A stretch of DNA of 64,000 nucleotides from positions 1,116,001 through 1,180,000 of the forward strand of contig JAMYHL010000003.1 in assembly GCA_025531455.1 (NCBI GenBank). Direction: 5' to 3'. A program made the position numbers and the translations under genes. The notes under the pieces were generated by a model. That model was not told the origin of the DNA and searched no databases. It saw only the letters and a program-made list of their open reading frames with translations. Source of the stretch: Apiotrichum sp. Y4204. Taxonomy: Eukaryota > Basidiomycota > Tremellomycetes > Trichosporonales > Trichosporonaceae. Numbering within the stretch: position 1 is the first letter of the stretch; every line of letters begins with the position of its first letter. Shown here in pieces: positions 1-12,841 of the stretch.

Positions 1-494
1 TCGACGCGGAGTTTGCGTTTGTCGAGTGCGATGTCCTCGCGGCGCCCGGCCCGGCGGAAACGACGAACGCAGAGACCAAGGCGGCGAACGGAGAGGGAGA
101 GGGCAAGGCGGCGAAACCCGTTCCCGGGCCGCCTCCGTTCCTCGCGCCCCTCGCGCCCGTCCATCTGACAACAATCTTCTTCACGCTCACCGAGCTGCTT
201 TCGCAATCGCGTGCGCGGACGCTTGCTCTCCTGCGGGGAATAAGCGACGTCTCTCCCTCTGGCTCATATCTCCTCGTGGCGGATAGCGCGAGCGACATTG
301 CCGAGTTCCCGCTCGGTAAGGCGGACCGCACGTGGCCTGTGTACATGGTGCTCGACGCGCTGATGAATGCCCTCGGTGGGTGGGAGCGCGTGCGTGCCCA
401 GGACTCGCGCTGGTTCCGCCTTGGAGAGGTCACCTGGCCTTGTAAGCTTGAGAACTGCCGGTATTGGATCAGGATGTATCGGAGGAAATGGTGA
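1..494 (+). CDS. 25S rRNA uridine-N3-methyltransferase-like (BMT6/Methyltransf_34 type), 3' part
   Basis: This is the 3' end of a gene that starts outside the window; the frame is open from base 3 to a TGA at 492-494. The protein end carries a segment resembling the fungal family of putative SAM-dependent 25S rRNA uridine methyltransferases: DSRWFRL followed by a P-C-K-LEN-RYWI run and a final YRRKW. In that family (yeast Bmt6 type, Pfam Methyltransf_34) the C-terminal 'RWFR ... LEN-RY' block is a hallmark. The upstream part has an HLTTIFFTLTELLSQSRA helix and an Ala/Lys/Glu-rich insert. The SAM-binding core is outside the window, so activity cannot be judged. The assignment rests on motif recall, not on a search. 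Confidence 0.6.
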   Translation, partial: DAEFAFVECDVLAAPGPAETTNAETKAANGEGEGKAAKPVPGPPPFLAPLAPVHLTTIFFTLTELLSQSRARTLALLRGISDVSPSGSYLLVADSASDIAEFPLGKADRTWPVYMVLDALMNALGGWERVRAQDSRWFRLGEVTWPCKLENCRYWIRMYRRKW

Positions 495-1090
495 GTGTTT
501 GTTGTCTGGCGGGAGATGTTCATTGGAGGGAGGGGAAAATGGCGGGAGGCTGACTGTCAGATCCCAGCGATATGCAGCAATCACATCCCCACTCGTGTGT
601 ATGATGTTCCGACCGATAGCGACCATGTTTCCTCGAGTGGCTTGGACGAACGCGCCAACGGCCTCGCTTGTTAGTGCTGTTGGTGCAACTTCTCACGCGC
701 CTCCTCCAATCCAGTCCTTCAGGCTATATCGCCCCAAACATGTGCACCCCATCACTTCCAGGCTTGCTCCCAGATTACCGCGCAGCCCCTGTTGTAAACA
801 TAGATGCATCGACTGGTACCACAACAACGACGCTCTACAGGCCCAGGACGGGCGTACACTCCGCGTGTAAGAGATTAGCAAGACGGTAGCTACGATGGCA
901 GAATGTGGATGGCGGATGGAGATGGTCGGACAGGGAGAAACGGGAAGTAGGGACAGGGTTGGGGTAGAGTTTCGTGGACCAGCGTGTCGTGAATGTCGTG
1001 GTCGTGGTGACGCTCAGATCGGCGGGGTAGATAGATGATCGGCTTCGCGGCGCGCTACCGCACGCCGCGACACAGCTAGGCATTACGTGC
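495..1090. other. Convergent intergenic region
   Basis: About 600 bp between the end of the methyltransferase-like gene (+) and the end of the DsbA-family gene (-). It should hold both 3' UTRs. I see no supported gene; open frames here lack ATG starts, family motifs or consistent splicing. Confidence 0.5.
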
Positions 1091-2239
1091 TCATGCCTGA
1101 ATGGGTTGTTTGTGCTCGCCGCACTCGATGCACTTGCCAGCAGCAGCTTTGTCAGCAGCCTGCATGGGGCACTGGTTCTCGCTCGACGCCTCGATCACGC
1201 AGGTGTCGCCACGGACGGCCTGCATCGGGGGCGGCGAGTTGGAGCCTTCGCGCTTGGCCACTTCGCGGATGATCTGCTGTCAGCAGGGTTCTGCATCATA
1301 ATAGGGCAACTCCGGGAACACAAGGATCCCGATGGTACGCGATTCCGGAGCCGAGAGGGCCTCTGGTGTCGGCCATTTGGTGAAGATAAGGCTTCTCGGC
1401 CCCGCCGCGGGCACTCCGCGGCCATCCCGTGAAACTCACCTCAACAAATTCATCCACACCCATGGCTCCGGAGGCAGCGTACTTGTCCTGGAAGACGAAG
1501 AAGGGCACGCCGGTAATGCCGTTGCGCTGCGCGCGCTGGTATGCCTTCTTGACCTCGAGGTCCATTTCCTTGCCATCGAGCCACGCGATCGCCGCAGCAG
1601 GCGTCGGGAAGAGGCCGTGCTTGACTGCAATCCGCGCGAGCGCAAGCTTGTCCGAGAGGTGTGTGCCCTGGACGTGGTACAGCGAGAACAGGTCCATCGC
1701 GAGGGGAAGCTGCACGGACGGGTTGACGGTCGCGGCATACTGGTCAAGGCGGTGAGCAAGGTGTGAGCTGCTCATGGAGCCGGCCTTTGCGGCCTCGATT
1801 CCCACCGCGCGGAACTTTTCGCACACGCTTCCGAGCACCGCGGCCCATCGCTCGGCTCCAAACTTGCACTCGCCCCACTCCTGGCGCGACACGGGGGTCT
1901 CGGTGAGCACGCCGTTGAGCTGGAACGGGTGCATGCGGATGTCAAACTCGAGCTCGGAGTCCGTTTCACGGTATTTGTCAATGGCTGGCGTGAGTGTGGG
2001 AAATTGTGCATGTCGCGTGAGAGTGCGTACCGATCTCGAGCTGCTTCATGCCCAGCAGACAGAATGGGCAGAGGTAGTCGGACTGTGTGTGTGAGCAACG
2101 GTGGAGGCGGGGATGTGGCTGGGCCTGTGGGCAGGGGAGGCGGCAAAATGGAACACCGAGCGTCATATTGGTCCATCGCCCATGGCCGAATTGCACTCAC
2201 AGTGACATCGATCTTGAGTTTCCGGGGCGGAGTGACCAT
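1091..2239 (-). CDS. DsbA-family (FrnE-like) thioredoxin-fold oxidoreductase
   Basis: Four exons fit well: 2239-2201 (MVTPPRKLKIDVT), an exon from about 2075 beginning SDYLCPFCLLGMKQLEI, a long exon from about 1981 to 1440, and 1273-1091. Donors are GTGAGT, GTACGC and GTGAGT, and the last acceptor follows CTGACAGCAG. The second exon carries a CPFC motif right after the first beta strand, the redox-active CxxC position of DsbA/FrnE proteins. Later GITGVPFFVFQDKYAASGA matches the conserved cis-Pro strand (GVPFFVF) of that family. The C-terminal exon adds a Cys-rich tail (CIECGEHKQ). The likely role is a thiol-disulfide oxidoreductase or 2-hydroxychromene-carboxylate isomerase-like enzyme; the substrate is unknown. 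No signal peptide is apparent. Confidence 0.82.
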
Positions 2240-3500
2240 GGTGGAAGAATGGACGGGTGTGAGAGGAAGAGAGGTAGAGAAGAGTTGTTGAAAGATGATG
2301 CCCAAAAGCCGGGGTTATTACAGATTGAGATTGGGTATGGCAACAATCACACTAAAATGCCGCAATAAAGGCGAGGAAGGGAAGCAGACGGCGGACCGGA
2401 GGAGTGATTACCGTGGTGGGTGGTGGTGGCGAGTGGCAATGGATGTGTCGTGTGGATGACAAGAAATTGAAGGTGGGTGTTGTCAAAGTGGATTGCAGTG
2501 AAAGATGAAGTAGATGAAGTAGATGGAACAGAGAAGGTTGGTGGTGGTGGTGGTGAGCTAAGAAGAATAACCAGAACAAGGGGAGGTACAAAGTGGGGCA
2601 CTCGTTGATGGGATGGACGCTAGTAGCGGATAAGAGGAATGGAATGGCTTTGCCTCTGGTGGAGGAGGGGATCTCTCGGCGTCTGGGTTGTGGACGGAAG
2701 ACGGCGGAAGGCGGTATGCGTATTTCGTCAGGAAGAGGGTTGATCGCCGGCGGAGAGCGCGGACGAAGAGAAAGGGGGAAAAAAAAGGGGGGAAAAAAGG
2801 TCAAACTGGTGGGCACAAGACACCGAAGTAGATAAATGACGAACAATAAGAGGGCGGAGACTCGGAGCAACTAGCAACGACAACAACAAAGAGCTCACAA
2901 GACCACCAAATGCATAGAATGATATGGATGCATGGAGGACAGGACGCGCCAGCGCTGATTATGCATGCGTATGTGGAGGCGATCACTCTGCGATCAGCGA
3001 CCGAGACAAGCGACAGGAGCATTGCTGATCCCCATCTCCACCTCCCAGATGGCTCGGCGCCTAAGCGCTCGGTCTCATCCAGTCGCATTGCCGCCGGCGA
3101 CAGTCAGCAAAGCAGGTATTCCCCCATCTTGTCCACTCTCTGGTCTCTAAATATTTCACTTCTCCTGCAATGAACAGCATCTCCTTCGATCTTCCCGGCG
3201 TGCACCTAGCACAACCCCGCACATTCTTCCAGGCTGGATCGACGGCGTCCGCCGCATCGCCACCCTCGGGCATCCGTCCCCGAACCACCAGTTACGTAAC
3301 TCATAGTCAACCAAATCCCGATCGGGCCCCGCGCTGCCCGTGTGCAGCTCTTTGCCAGTGGCGCATCTGCTCATGCGGCTCACGTCATTGGCCGTGCGCG
3401 GAAATCTGCGCATGTATTTGCCAAAGGTGTTGGATTACATCACCATACCAGAGAGGGTTGCGTTTTTGGGTCACTGGAGACAGCGGGCTGAGCGTACTAG

Positions 3501-3533
3501 AGTTGTCAGAGCTTGTCAGAGCTTGTCAGAGCT
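3501..3533. repeat. 10-bp tandem repeat (about 3 copies)
   Basis: The unit GCTTGTCAGA is repeated about three times with one substitution in the first copy. It lies in non-coding sequence. Confidence 0.85.
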
Positions 3534-6074
3534 GCGGAGATCCAAGATACATCATATTGGTTTGCATGTAGCTGCACCAAGTAACCCCCCATCTCCCTCG
3601 GCGCCGGGAGTGATGACTCACACAGGGCTGGAGACGAATAGGATACGGATATCGGAGTGGGGTCGGGGCTATTCAGCGTTCGGTGTGTCAGCGATGCGCC
3701 ACGCCCGAGATAGCGCAGTCTAATTGATCGACTACTCAAGCGAGCACCGAGTGTGCAGCTGTGGTTGGACGACAGGTATCAGTCATGCGGCACCCATACT
3801 GCCGCGTGGTAATCTCGGCCTCAGCTGCCAGCTGCTAGAATGCTGGTGCATGTGATCCCATGTCTCCGTCCCCTGACCCATGATCTCCAGCCTATCCGAG
3901 CGCTCTCGCGGTTTGTGGACGACAAACGTCTCCCACACGATCCCATACCTGCCCACGGACCATCGACGACGTCTGCACTCCGAAACGGTGCTGCGCAGAA
4001 TCCACTGGAGGTATGCGTGCTACGTATCCCCGGCACACAGTCAAATCCTTGATACCACCCCAGGCGAATATGAGCGCCGAATGTCATGCATTCAGAACTT
4101 TGAGGTTGCGAGATCGCCTGGAGCCGTTCTATAAGATATGGAAACACAACCCATCAAAAAAGTAAGGTCGAAAAACGAAAAAGAAAAATTTATCCTAAAA
4201 AAATCAGAAAAATTCACTACCACCCCAGTTCCGACGGAAACCCTGCTGATCAAGAAACTCCACACTCGGTCAGTTGCGCATCTCGGTCTTCTTGATCTTC
4301 TGCATATCATCCTCAGAGCCCCCAGACCACAGTGTTGGAATCTCACGGTCATGTCAGCAACGTCACATAACGTAGATGGGAAGTCAGTCACGCTCGCATG
4401 TCTTGTGACCTGGTATGCATGACCCGTCGCGCTCGTGACCCTCCATCGTGCTCGTGACCTCTTGACCTTGTTGTTGACACAATTGTCACCATAGCTGCGC
4501 AGCTGCTTGGTTATGTTGCGTCGTGAACTGTGTACTGTGTTACCACCTGGCGTCCTCGACAGTCTCAGCCACACATGACGCAGTGCCATTGATTTGCGCA
4601 CACATTCCCAGCTCGGCAACTAACAAATTTGTGGCCTGCGAGTTGCCCTCGGTATGCAATGCTGACGCGCGGGCCAATTGATGTGTGCTCGCGCCTCGGC
4701 TTCGGCATCCAGAGATGTGAGCAGACACATCACAACTGATCAACTGATCTTTATGTGGGCTGGAACAGGGTGCCGCGTTGAGGAATGTATGCCATCCTGT
4801 CTACGTCTGCATGGAAGTTGTAGCCAAGACCTGTCAAACGAGACGGCAGGGATGGTGTTGCGCACAACTTCGTATTCGAAGCCGTCACCACCACATACAT
4901 CGCCGGGTTCCGGCTTCGCGTCTGGGCCATAGCTAGAGTCGCCGATGCCACCAACCCGCCAGCCTCTCCCGGCTGGACCTCGACCACGTTGGATTCTCCC
5001 AGTCTAGCTGGCGATAAAGACGCGACTGGCTTCTTCATTATTGTATTAAAGTATGCAATCCTATCGAGCCGTGGCTCGCTCCTTTCCCACCACAACACGT
5101 ACAAGCACATGGATCAATCTCGACAGTACGTCGCAACAACTTCCCGGGAGAAGGAGACGGAGACACAGCCCAGTGCGCACCACGCATCTTTCCTTGGAGC
5201 CGAACGCGAGGAACCGACCTCGTCGCCGTGGGCTTGCTCCCACACCCGTGGGAATGCTCCGTTGGACCGCGACTGCGGCGCGTGACGCGTCACGCCCTCG
5301 GCGTACCGGGCGCGCCGGGCGCCACACTGTATACCAGTGTATGCCTAGATCCCCGGGCCGTGTCGTGGCTCGTGGAGCATGGAGCACCGTATCCGATATA
5401 CGTCTATACGCGCAGATGGGTGCGTGTGAGGACCGTGAGCTGCATAATCCATGAGGACGGACAGCATCTAGCCACCCCCGCTGGAGGGCGCACAATAGTT
5501 TATCAGGCCCTTTGTGTCTTCTGGCCAACTCGACCCCACGCCTTCCGCACCTACCCCACCGCTCCTATCGGCCGCGGCAGCCCTAGCCCGATCGGACGCC
5601 GTGATCGATCCAGACTCATTCCGCTCCTGATCTCCGGGACATTAGGCTCAAGTGCGAGCGAGCCACGACACGAGGGGGCGGAGCCGGAACGCACCGCGCG
5701 CCACGCGGTGAGTGTACGTGTAAGAGCCGGAGGTCAGGATCGCGGGCCGAGGTCGCGAAAGTGTCAGGAGCGCGCCATGCCGTGCATGCTGTGCATGAAG
5801 CAAGCCATGTGGTGAGGACAAGGGATCTGGTATTCTCTCGGCACTTTTTCTCAATCGAGATGATCGTGGGTGGTGTGGACTGGATTGTGCTCCGCCAGGG
5901 CAATTACTACTTATCGGGTATTTTCCAAAGGTTTCGAACAGGTGGCGTGTTTCAGGTTGAAAGTGGGAGTTGGGGGTGGGAGCAGGAGCTGTGGATCGCG
6001 CTGGGTGGAGAACCACTACTTGTCTCCGTTCTTGTCGGTCCCCTTCCCCCTCGCATTTATTCTTTCCGCCCTAC

Positions 6075-6102
6075 CTCAGGCTCAGGCTCAGGCTCAGGCT
6101 CA
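6075..6102. repeat. 6-bp tandem repeat CTCAGG
   Basis: Four and a half perfect copies of CTCAGG in intergenic sequence. Confidence 0.9.
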
Positions 6103-8344
6103 AGGCATCAGGAGCGACGCGTCTTTGCCGTCTTGAGGTTGTGGCCTGAGTCGCAGAATATCAGGCTGTGACCCTTTCCGCGAACAAGAGTACAAGAACG
6201 TCCCCCAGCTCAGAGCCTTTCTGCACCCCGTCCTCCCTCGTACGGGCCGGGACGGATACACCGGACAATCGGGGGGCGTGCCTGGCTGGCTGGAACACGG
6301 ACGATGGGATCATGGACAGAGTTGGGGGTGCAGGTGGGATGCTGTTAAGATGCTGTTACATCGTGCTATTCCGAAGATTAGGCGTATCATTGTATTTCGA
6401 TCGCGATACGCGCATCGCACAATGAGTAGCGCACAGCAGTGAACACAGAGAAGTAAAGAGTTGAGATGCATGGCGCACAGCAGTGAGAGCTTGAGAGTGA
6501 CAAGTTATGCACAACTTGCAAGACAAACTCGATCCATCGCTGCCAGTTGAGCGTAACTGGACTTTGCTGGACATTCTGAATGCGCTCCTTGTTGCTCTGC
6601 TGTTGACCCCGACGCCACCCTTTTGCCTCAAACTATGTCACCCCCTAGCCAATCTCTCCTCTCCTGTGGCTTCCGGGCTGGGCCGGCTGGGCGCCTTCGA
6701 CCCGCGCCCCTCTCCGGCCTCTCCTGATCTCCTGCCGTCTCGTCCCGAGCCTTTCCCTTTCCTGCCCTGCGCTCACGCGACTTGCATCTCTGCCAATCTT
6801 GGTCAGATCCTGGGCGCCAATCCCTCCCCTCCCCCTCCCGCATAGACACTTTGCTGCTCCTCTCTTCCGCTGCATGCACCACCCGCACCTTGCTTCAATA
6901 ATTATTGTCTTCCCTCTCCATTTTTTTTCAACTCCTCTGCTCTCATGCACTGCGCTGTTTTTCTGCAGTCGTTCTATCATTCCGTGTACCCCGAGACGCA
7001 AAACTTCAGACCCTTAAGCGTCTTTTTCCCTAGTCTCTTTCCCTTCCCTTGTTGGCCCTTGTCGCACGTTGCACCTGGCCTATCATTGCTGATCCGGGTC
7101 GAGCACTTTGCTTTCCCTTCCCCCTTCCTCCTCTCCTCGACTGCCGTACCCAAGCCGCAGCGTCTCAGCTTCAGCCTAGGCAGTTCAGCTGCGCTGCTTC
7201 TTTTCTCTGCTATCCATTGTCGTCGCGTTCGCGTCGCACACATCCCAGTCCTCGCCATCCTCGTCGTCGAGAACACACACGGGCAAGAGCATCTATCTGC
7301 ATTGCGCACACTGGCCAACACCCGCGCCGCAGTAGCAACAACAACACCGCACCACGACTACCGGCGCATTCCATCCCTTCACCCAACTCTCTCCTTCCCC
7401 CCTCGCCTTCCCGTCCCGGCAACGCGTGCTGCGCTGCGCGCGTCTTGCCTGTCTTGTCTCCTACACGTCTCCTGACGCCAACTGGAGCCGCTGCCCGCGC
7501 CCCCTTTCCCGCACGGCCATCCCCGGGGAGGCCCGTTCATTTCTCCACGCACGCGCTGCTGCTGTTGCTGCACCTGCTCCTGCTGCATCTGGAGCTCTGA
7601 CACGGGGCGAGTGCACTCGACGCGTGTGGCGATACTCGGTACAGCCTGATTGACACAGGATAGGGGCAACAGAGTCAAGAGAACAGGCAGGCAAGTAGAG
7701 TGAGAGAGCGTTGGTACAACGAGTCTCGGATCGCACAATCCTGGCTGGCATCCTCGAGGCATTCTCGCATCCTCACGCTCGGAACAGCTTTCACCTCGAT
7801 CATTGCTGTATACTACTGCCACCACCTCCGCCCCTTTGTCCTTACGGTCCGCACCTCGTGACCGGCTGCGACGCGCTCGAGGCCTTGCACTGCGCTCGTA
7901 GCTGCTCCGTGTACAATCAGATCATCGCTCCTCGTCGACCTATTGTCCGTCCGCACCCCCGTTCACCACCTCGACCTTTGCTTCCCTTCATCACCCTACC
8001 CTCACGCTCGACCCCTCTCGGCCCCCCACTGTCGCTTCTCAAACACCACCCACGTCGTTATTCCCGAACGCACATACCGGCTCGACTCATCACACACACT
8101 CTTTTGACTACCAATAATACTTACGTCCAAAGGCCGTGCTGCACCGACACCACGTCTTGCACTCATCCAAACGCTCCAAACCGAACAGCGCACTAGGACC
8201 TGACGACGTTACGCTACCCTCCCCGCTGTCTCTCAAAGCCCCGCTCACTTCCGGCTCGCAGCCCTCGGCTTGACTCGCTGGCACTCTCCACTCGGCATCC
8301 CTCCATCCCTATCCGCCACTGGCGTTCGCCGCGCCGGACTCACA

Positions 8345-11300
8345 ATGCCCAGCCTTTTCTCGCGCTCCCATCAGGCGCCGAAGAAGGACCGCGGACCCGC
8401 CGTCCTCGTGTCCAACGCTCCTAGTGGCGACCGCAAGCTCCTTGGCCTTTCAAAGACATGGAGCGCACAGCAGCAGGCTCCGACGGGGCACACCAGTGTT
8501 TCCGAGTTTGGCTCAGTCCCCCAGTGAGTGATAGTGCGCGCGACGCGGGCCTTTCATGGTGTCCGTCGCCAGCTGCCAATTCCTATGTAGATGCTCATCT
8601 CCAGCGGCCTTAACGAGACCCTCTCGGCAGACGGGGCCTCGGGCAACTCGTCCGTCTTTCTCACTACCAATGTGCCCCTCAGCGCACAGTCCGTGTTGTC
8701 GATGGACGTGACCCCAGATGACATGCGGATGTATGGCTTTCTCGGAGGCCTGTCGTCGAAGAACCTCGTTCTCGGTCTCGACGAGGTTGCACGTGTGATT
8801 CGCGACGTTGGCGCCGAGCTCCAGCACCGGGGTAGGTGATCCTCAAAGGTTTATCTAACGACAGCGCTCGACACGCCGATGCTCTTCTCCAACCAGAGCC
8901 TCGAGCTCAACCAGACCCGCATGCGCATGCTTGTTCAGGCCTTCCTCGGAACTGTTCGGTACGTGTGATGTGTAGGGTTGCGTGCACAGCCCCTAACGCT
9001 CGCGCCACTCACGCCCCAGTACTTCCACAAGGACACCTACGCGGACATCGATAGACACATTCGCCCAGGACATCACGTTTGCCAGCGACCACGAGCTGGC
9101 GTGGCTCCTCCGATGGGGCCTGAGCCGCCTGACGCGTATCCGCGAGGCAACACACGAGACGTGCCACGGCTGCATTGACTGGGACCAGTATGAGGAATGG
9201 CGCGGACGCGAACGGGGTGCGTTATGGGTGTTATGGTCATGTTTTGGGCTCGCACTGACTGGCAGCGGCAAAATACCCTGCGAATGCGTTTGGCACCATA
9301 GCCTCGATTCTCGCGGACGACATTTACAAGTACATAATACAGCCACTCTTCTCGTTGTTGTCCAAATTCGCGGCACACTCGCACAATTCGGGGCTTACGC
9401 CCCACGCGCTCGCGTCGTACTTTGCGCCCCTGCTCTTTGACATTCCGACTGCAGATGGATATGCCAAGGCGCACAGGACGTTTGTGCGAGCGGCGGCGGC
9501 CACTGAACACCTTCTGCTCGCGTTCATTCGCTCGTCAGGAGACCTCGACGGCCTTGGCGTTACAGACATTCCGTTCCGTCTCCGCGAGTGGATCAAAGGC
9601 TACCCTGCGATGCTTGCCTCGGACGCGGATCTTGCACGTGGCAACCCGCGCCGCGCAGCACGCGTTGTCAAGTGTGAGGTCGCCACACGCGCTGTTCGTG
9701 CCTACTCGCGCGATCTGATCCTTAACGCCGAGACTTGGGTCAACGACATGCCTGATGGCTGGCCGGCTTGGGACCGTGTTGTTCTGAAGACGCGTCGCGG
9801 TGACGCCGGCCGGCCAAAGTTCTCCCCGAACTACCGCCGCCGGATGGTCGTAAAGGAGACGCTTCCTTTGCCCCAGTCGCGCGGTCACGGCGAGAAGATT
9901 GTGTACGGCATGCCGACGACGCGCGGTGGTCACGAGAAGGAGGAGGAAGACGACGCAGGGCGCTACGCCAGCTTGGCCGGTAAGGAGTGGAGCGCGTTCG
10001 AGGAGGGCGGCTTCGATGCGCCCCGGACAAGTGGCGTCGGCGCGCGCGAGCAGGTCAACACTGGCGACATTCGCACGCGTCTGCAGTTTGATCTCAACGA
10101 GAGCGCGAAGATGGTGGGTTAAAGGTCACGGCTCTGATCTAACATTTAGAGCGTCGCCGAGCGCCGCCAGACGATGGACTGGGGAGACTTTGCCGATGGC
10201 GGATTTACCCGCACCGAGCCGTTCCTTACTGCCTCTCTCACCTTTTCCACGCCAGTACAGGCATCGATCACCGAGTGGCCTAAGGAGCGTGACGAACTCC
10301 GCCGGCGGCTGCAAAAGACGCAAAAGGAGGCGACGCCATTCAACTACGACACCACGCCGCGCATCGGCCCCGCCTGCGACGCTGACGGCGTGGACTCGAT
10401 AGGCCGCGTCACTATTGAGGAGGCTTTCATGGACTGCTGGAGCGACCTGATGATGGGCAGCGGGTGGATGGAGCGGGACGAGTTGACGTTTAGGCATTCC
10501 TCTTGGGCTTTTGTGAGTTGCTTACGATTCCCCGCGCTGACAGCAGATCGAGTACCGCGCCCGTCCATCCCGCAGCGATGGGCACGACAATGGCAGTGAC
10601 CCACGCACTTCTGAACTCTGCTTTTTGTTTGAGGAGCGCGTGCCGCTGGAGTACCAGATGGCGGTTGCCGACCCCAAGCGCAAAAAGACGCTGGGACTCT
10701 TTTCGAAGAAGAAAAAGTCGTCCGCCAACCCTCTCCCGGTAGGATGGGACGCCCGTTCCCAGCGCAGCGACTTTGACCGCATGCTCGACCGCGGCGCGCC
10801 GCGCAAGATACAGCTTTCGCGGGCCGACCAGTCCGTGTCCTCCCAGCTGTGGCAAGCTCTCGCCGACAAGCCAACAGGGAAGAGCTCCCCTGTCCCTTCT
10901 CCCCCCCTGCGCGTGGCGGCATCCAACAAGCCGACACCACCTGTACCTTCGGCGCCCAAGCCGCTGACCAAGTCTGCCACACTGGGTCCAGATGAGCCGA
11001 CCGAGAAGGGCGGCAAGCCGAACCGCATCTTCAAGTCGATCCGACGCGTCAAGTCCGGCTCTGACCAGCGGGGGACGCGCCAGAAGCAGCGCGAGGTGTC
11101 GATGGATTTTGAGCTACAGTCTGCGAGCGGGATAAGCTCTGGAACGAACAGCCCGCAGGACAAGATGAAGGGCGCCCCCGACCAGGACAAGTGGATGGGT
11201 GAGTGCAGATAGTTAACAATCAAAAGCCCATCTGACATCAGACATCCTCGTGGCGAATGGCGCGAGGAAGATGGACCGCGAGGACGGTCGCAAGGCGACT

Positions 11301-12218
11301 ACTCCCACGCCCACATCACCAAGCTCTGGTCCTACCGCTCTCCCGGGCAAGATGTCAACCCCGAGCCCGACTCGCGACGACATTACCCCCACGACGACGC
11401 AGTTTGGGGCGATGAGCGTAGGCGGTATGGGTCTCGGCCTTGGCCTTGGCCTGCAGGCGCCGCACGACCGTATCTCGCCGTCCTCTGGCTCTCGAAAGGC
11501 ATCAAATTCGTCGCACGGCCACGGCGATTCGGTCGATGACCACCCTGGCGCGTACCAGGATGACCCTCACGACAGCCCGGATCCCGCGATGTTTGGCGGC
11601 GCAAAATCCGACACGTCGGTCGACCGTTCCTCCCATGGCAGCTCGGCGCCGACGACGTACTCTAACAGCGACGACGTCTCCGTGCACCCTTCGGATTCTG
11701 TCTCTATGCGCCGCCACCCAATCTCCCCGCCCGAGTCTCCGACCACCCCCGTCGCATCCGGCCCGGCACCGCCGTCAAAGGGCCTCCCTACCTCCAGCTC
11801 GTACGAGGGCCTGATATCCCCTCAGCCCCGCATCGCTGGCCAGCGTGACGCGATCACTTCTATTGTTGACCACTACGCCGAGGGCGCTGCGGCGTCCAAC
11901 CGCGACTCGCAGGCAACAGAGTACAGCGAGGGCGACGCGTACGGCGGAATGGCGCGCGAGTCGTTTATCGAGCGGACCTACGCCAGCGAGCGCATTAACA
12001 GCGCGTACTCGCTTGAGGAGGATCTCCAACAGCCGCCGCCAATCTTCGATCTTACTCCCGGTCGTGAGCCGAGCCCTGCGAGGTACAAGCACGGCGAACC
12101 CCTGCATTTTGTTGGTGAGGAAGAGGAGGAAGAGGAGGAGTCGGAGCCGGAGAAGAAGGTATTCCGCCACCAGGTCGAGATCCGCGACGACTACAGCAAC
12201 CGCGCACGCCGGTTCTAA
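8345..12218 (+). CDS. Msb1/Mug8-domain protein (cell polarity, RhoGAP-like fold)
   Basis: ATG at 8345 opens MPSLFSRSHQAPKKD, a typical basidiomycete start for this family. The gene reads as about eight exons, roughly 1,190 residues, joined by short introns with CTAAC/CTGAC branch sites (for example before 9021, 10151, 10546 and 11242). The N-terminal third is the Msb1/Mug8 (formerly DUF1708) domain: ITFASDHELAWLLRWGLSRL, HGCIDWDQYEEWRGRER, DIYKYIIQPLFSLLSKFA, LTPHALASYFAPLLFDIP and AAATEHLLLAFIRSS. The middle has further conserved segments (IEYRARPSR; LFEERVPLEYQ). The C-terminal 400 residues are Ser/Pro-rich and low-complexity, ending in an acidic run and a basic tail. In yeast, Msb1 works with Cdc42/Rho1 and formins in bud growth; a similar role here is inferred. 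Confidence 0.88.
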
Positions 12219-12776
12219 CCTCCATAATGTTCAAGTCCTATGATTCCCAGACCGCACGACGACACAATTACCGTTACGCTAGATATGCCCCCTGCGTAGA
12301 GCCTGCGCCGCGAGGTGCGGGCGAGGCCCTTGCCGCTACGCCTACTACCCCCGACGGATCCCTAGATCTCGATATCACTCGATTCCCGGGCCAATATCGC
12401 ACATCCTCACGATCTCGTTCTTTTCTTCTTTTCCTTCTAGTTCATCTTATCGTTACCAATTGATGTTTATTGTACGAGGCCGTGCGGGCGCGGTGATGCA
12501 TGTGATGCACGGAGTGGGGTGGCCGCAGCAGGGGTCGACCGCGGGCAGTGCGGGGCGATATCTCTGGCACAGCACTGCAGGACAGTGCCTGAGAGCGGAA
12601 AGGGCGTTGGACCACGTCGGCGGCTGTTTTGTATTCTGTGACACAGCTGACACTGCCCCAGGATAAGTCGCCGAGATAAGGTTGGGTACGCAACGCTATT
12701 CACACTGCGCGTTTGCGCATGGCACGGGATGATACAGATCGATGTAGATCTTTGAGAAGGGTCCGCGACAATCCCA
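12219..12776. other. Intergenic region
   Basis: About 560 bp containing the Msb1 3' UTR and the promoter of the downstream coiled-coil gene. No gene is supported. Confidence 0.5.
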
Positions 12777-12784
12777 TATAAAAA
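12777..12784 (+). promoter_or_regulatory. TATA box
   Basis: TATAAAAA lies 58 bp before the ATG of the following coiled-coil gene. It is one of the few clear TATA boxes in the window. Confidence 0.6.
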
Positions 12785-12841
12785 GGCGCGAAAGGTGCCC
12801 AAACGCGTCCCTTCCATATCATACAAACCTACATACACACA

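Larger units (their letters stand above)
2240..8344. other. Long region with no convincing gene
   Basis: About 6.1 kb. The first part (to about 2900) is CT-rich on the minus strand and is probably the promoter/leader of the DsbA-family gene. Between 2900 and 6500 base composition is mixed, with many chance frames of 60-200 codons, none showing a known motif or a consistent splice pattern. From about 6500 to 8344 the + strand is strongly pyrimidine-rich and probably includes the promoter and long 5' UTR of the Msb1 gene. Short tandem repeats lie at 3501-3533 and 6075-6102, and there is an A-rich patch at 4137-4230. A lineage-specific gene or ncRNA cannot be excluded. Confidence 0.5.

Noticed and set aside
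3170..3571. 133-codon + strand frame starting MNSISFDLPGVHLAQPRTFF
   Set aside because: The first 40 residues look plausible but the rest becomes Cys/Arg chance sequence and runs through a tandem repeat; no homolog recognised.
4751..5110. 119-codon minus-strand frame (contains VVVTASNTKLCATPSLPSRL)
   Set aside because: Two overlapping frames look equally protein-like, there is no splice or homology support, and the upstream part reads as a chance frame.
5228..5815. 195-codon + strand frame
   Set aside because: Begins with GTG, Arg-rich chance composition, no motif; probably random open frame in GC-rich DNA.
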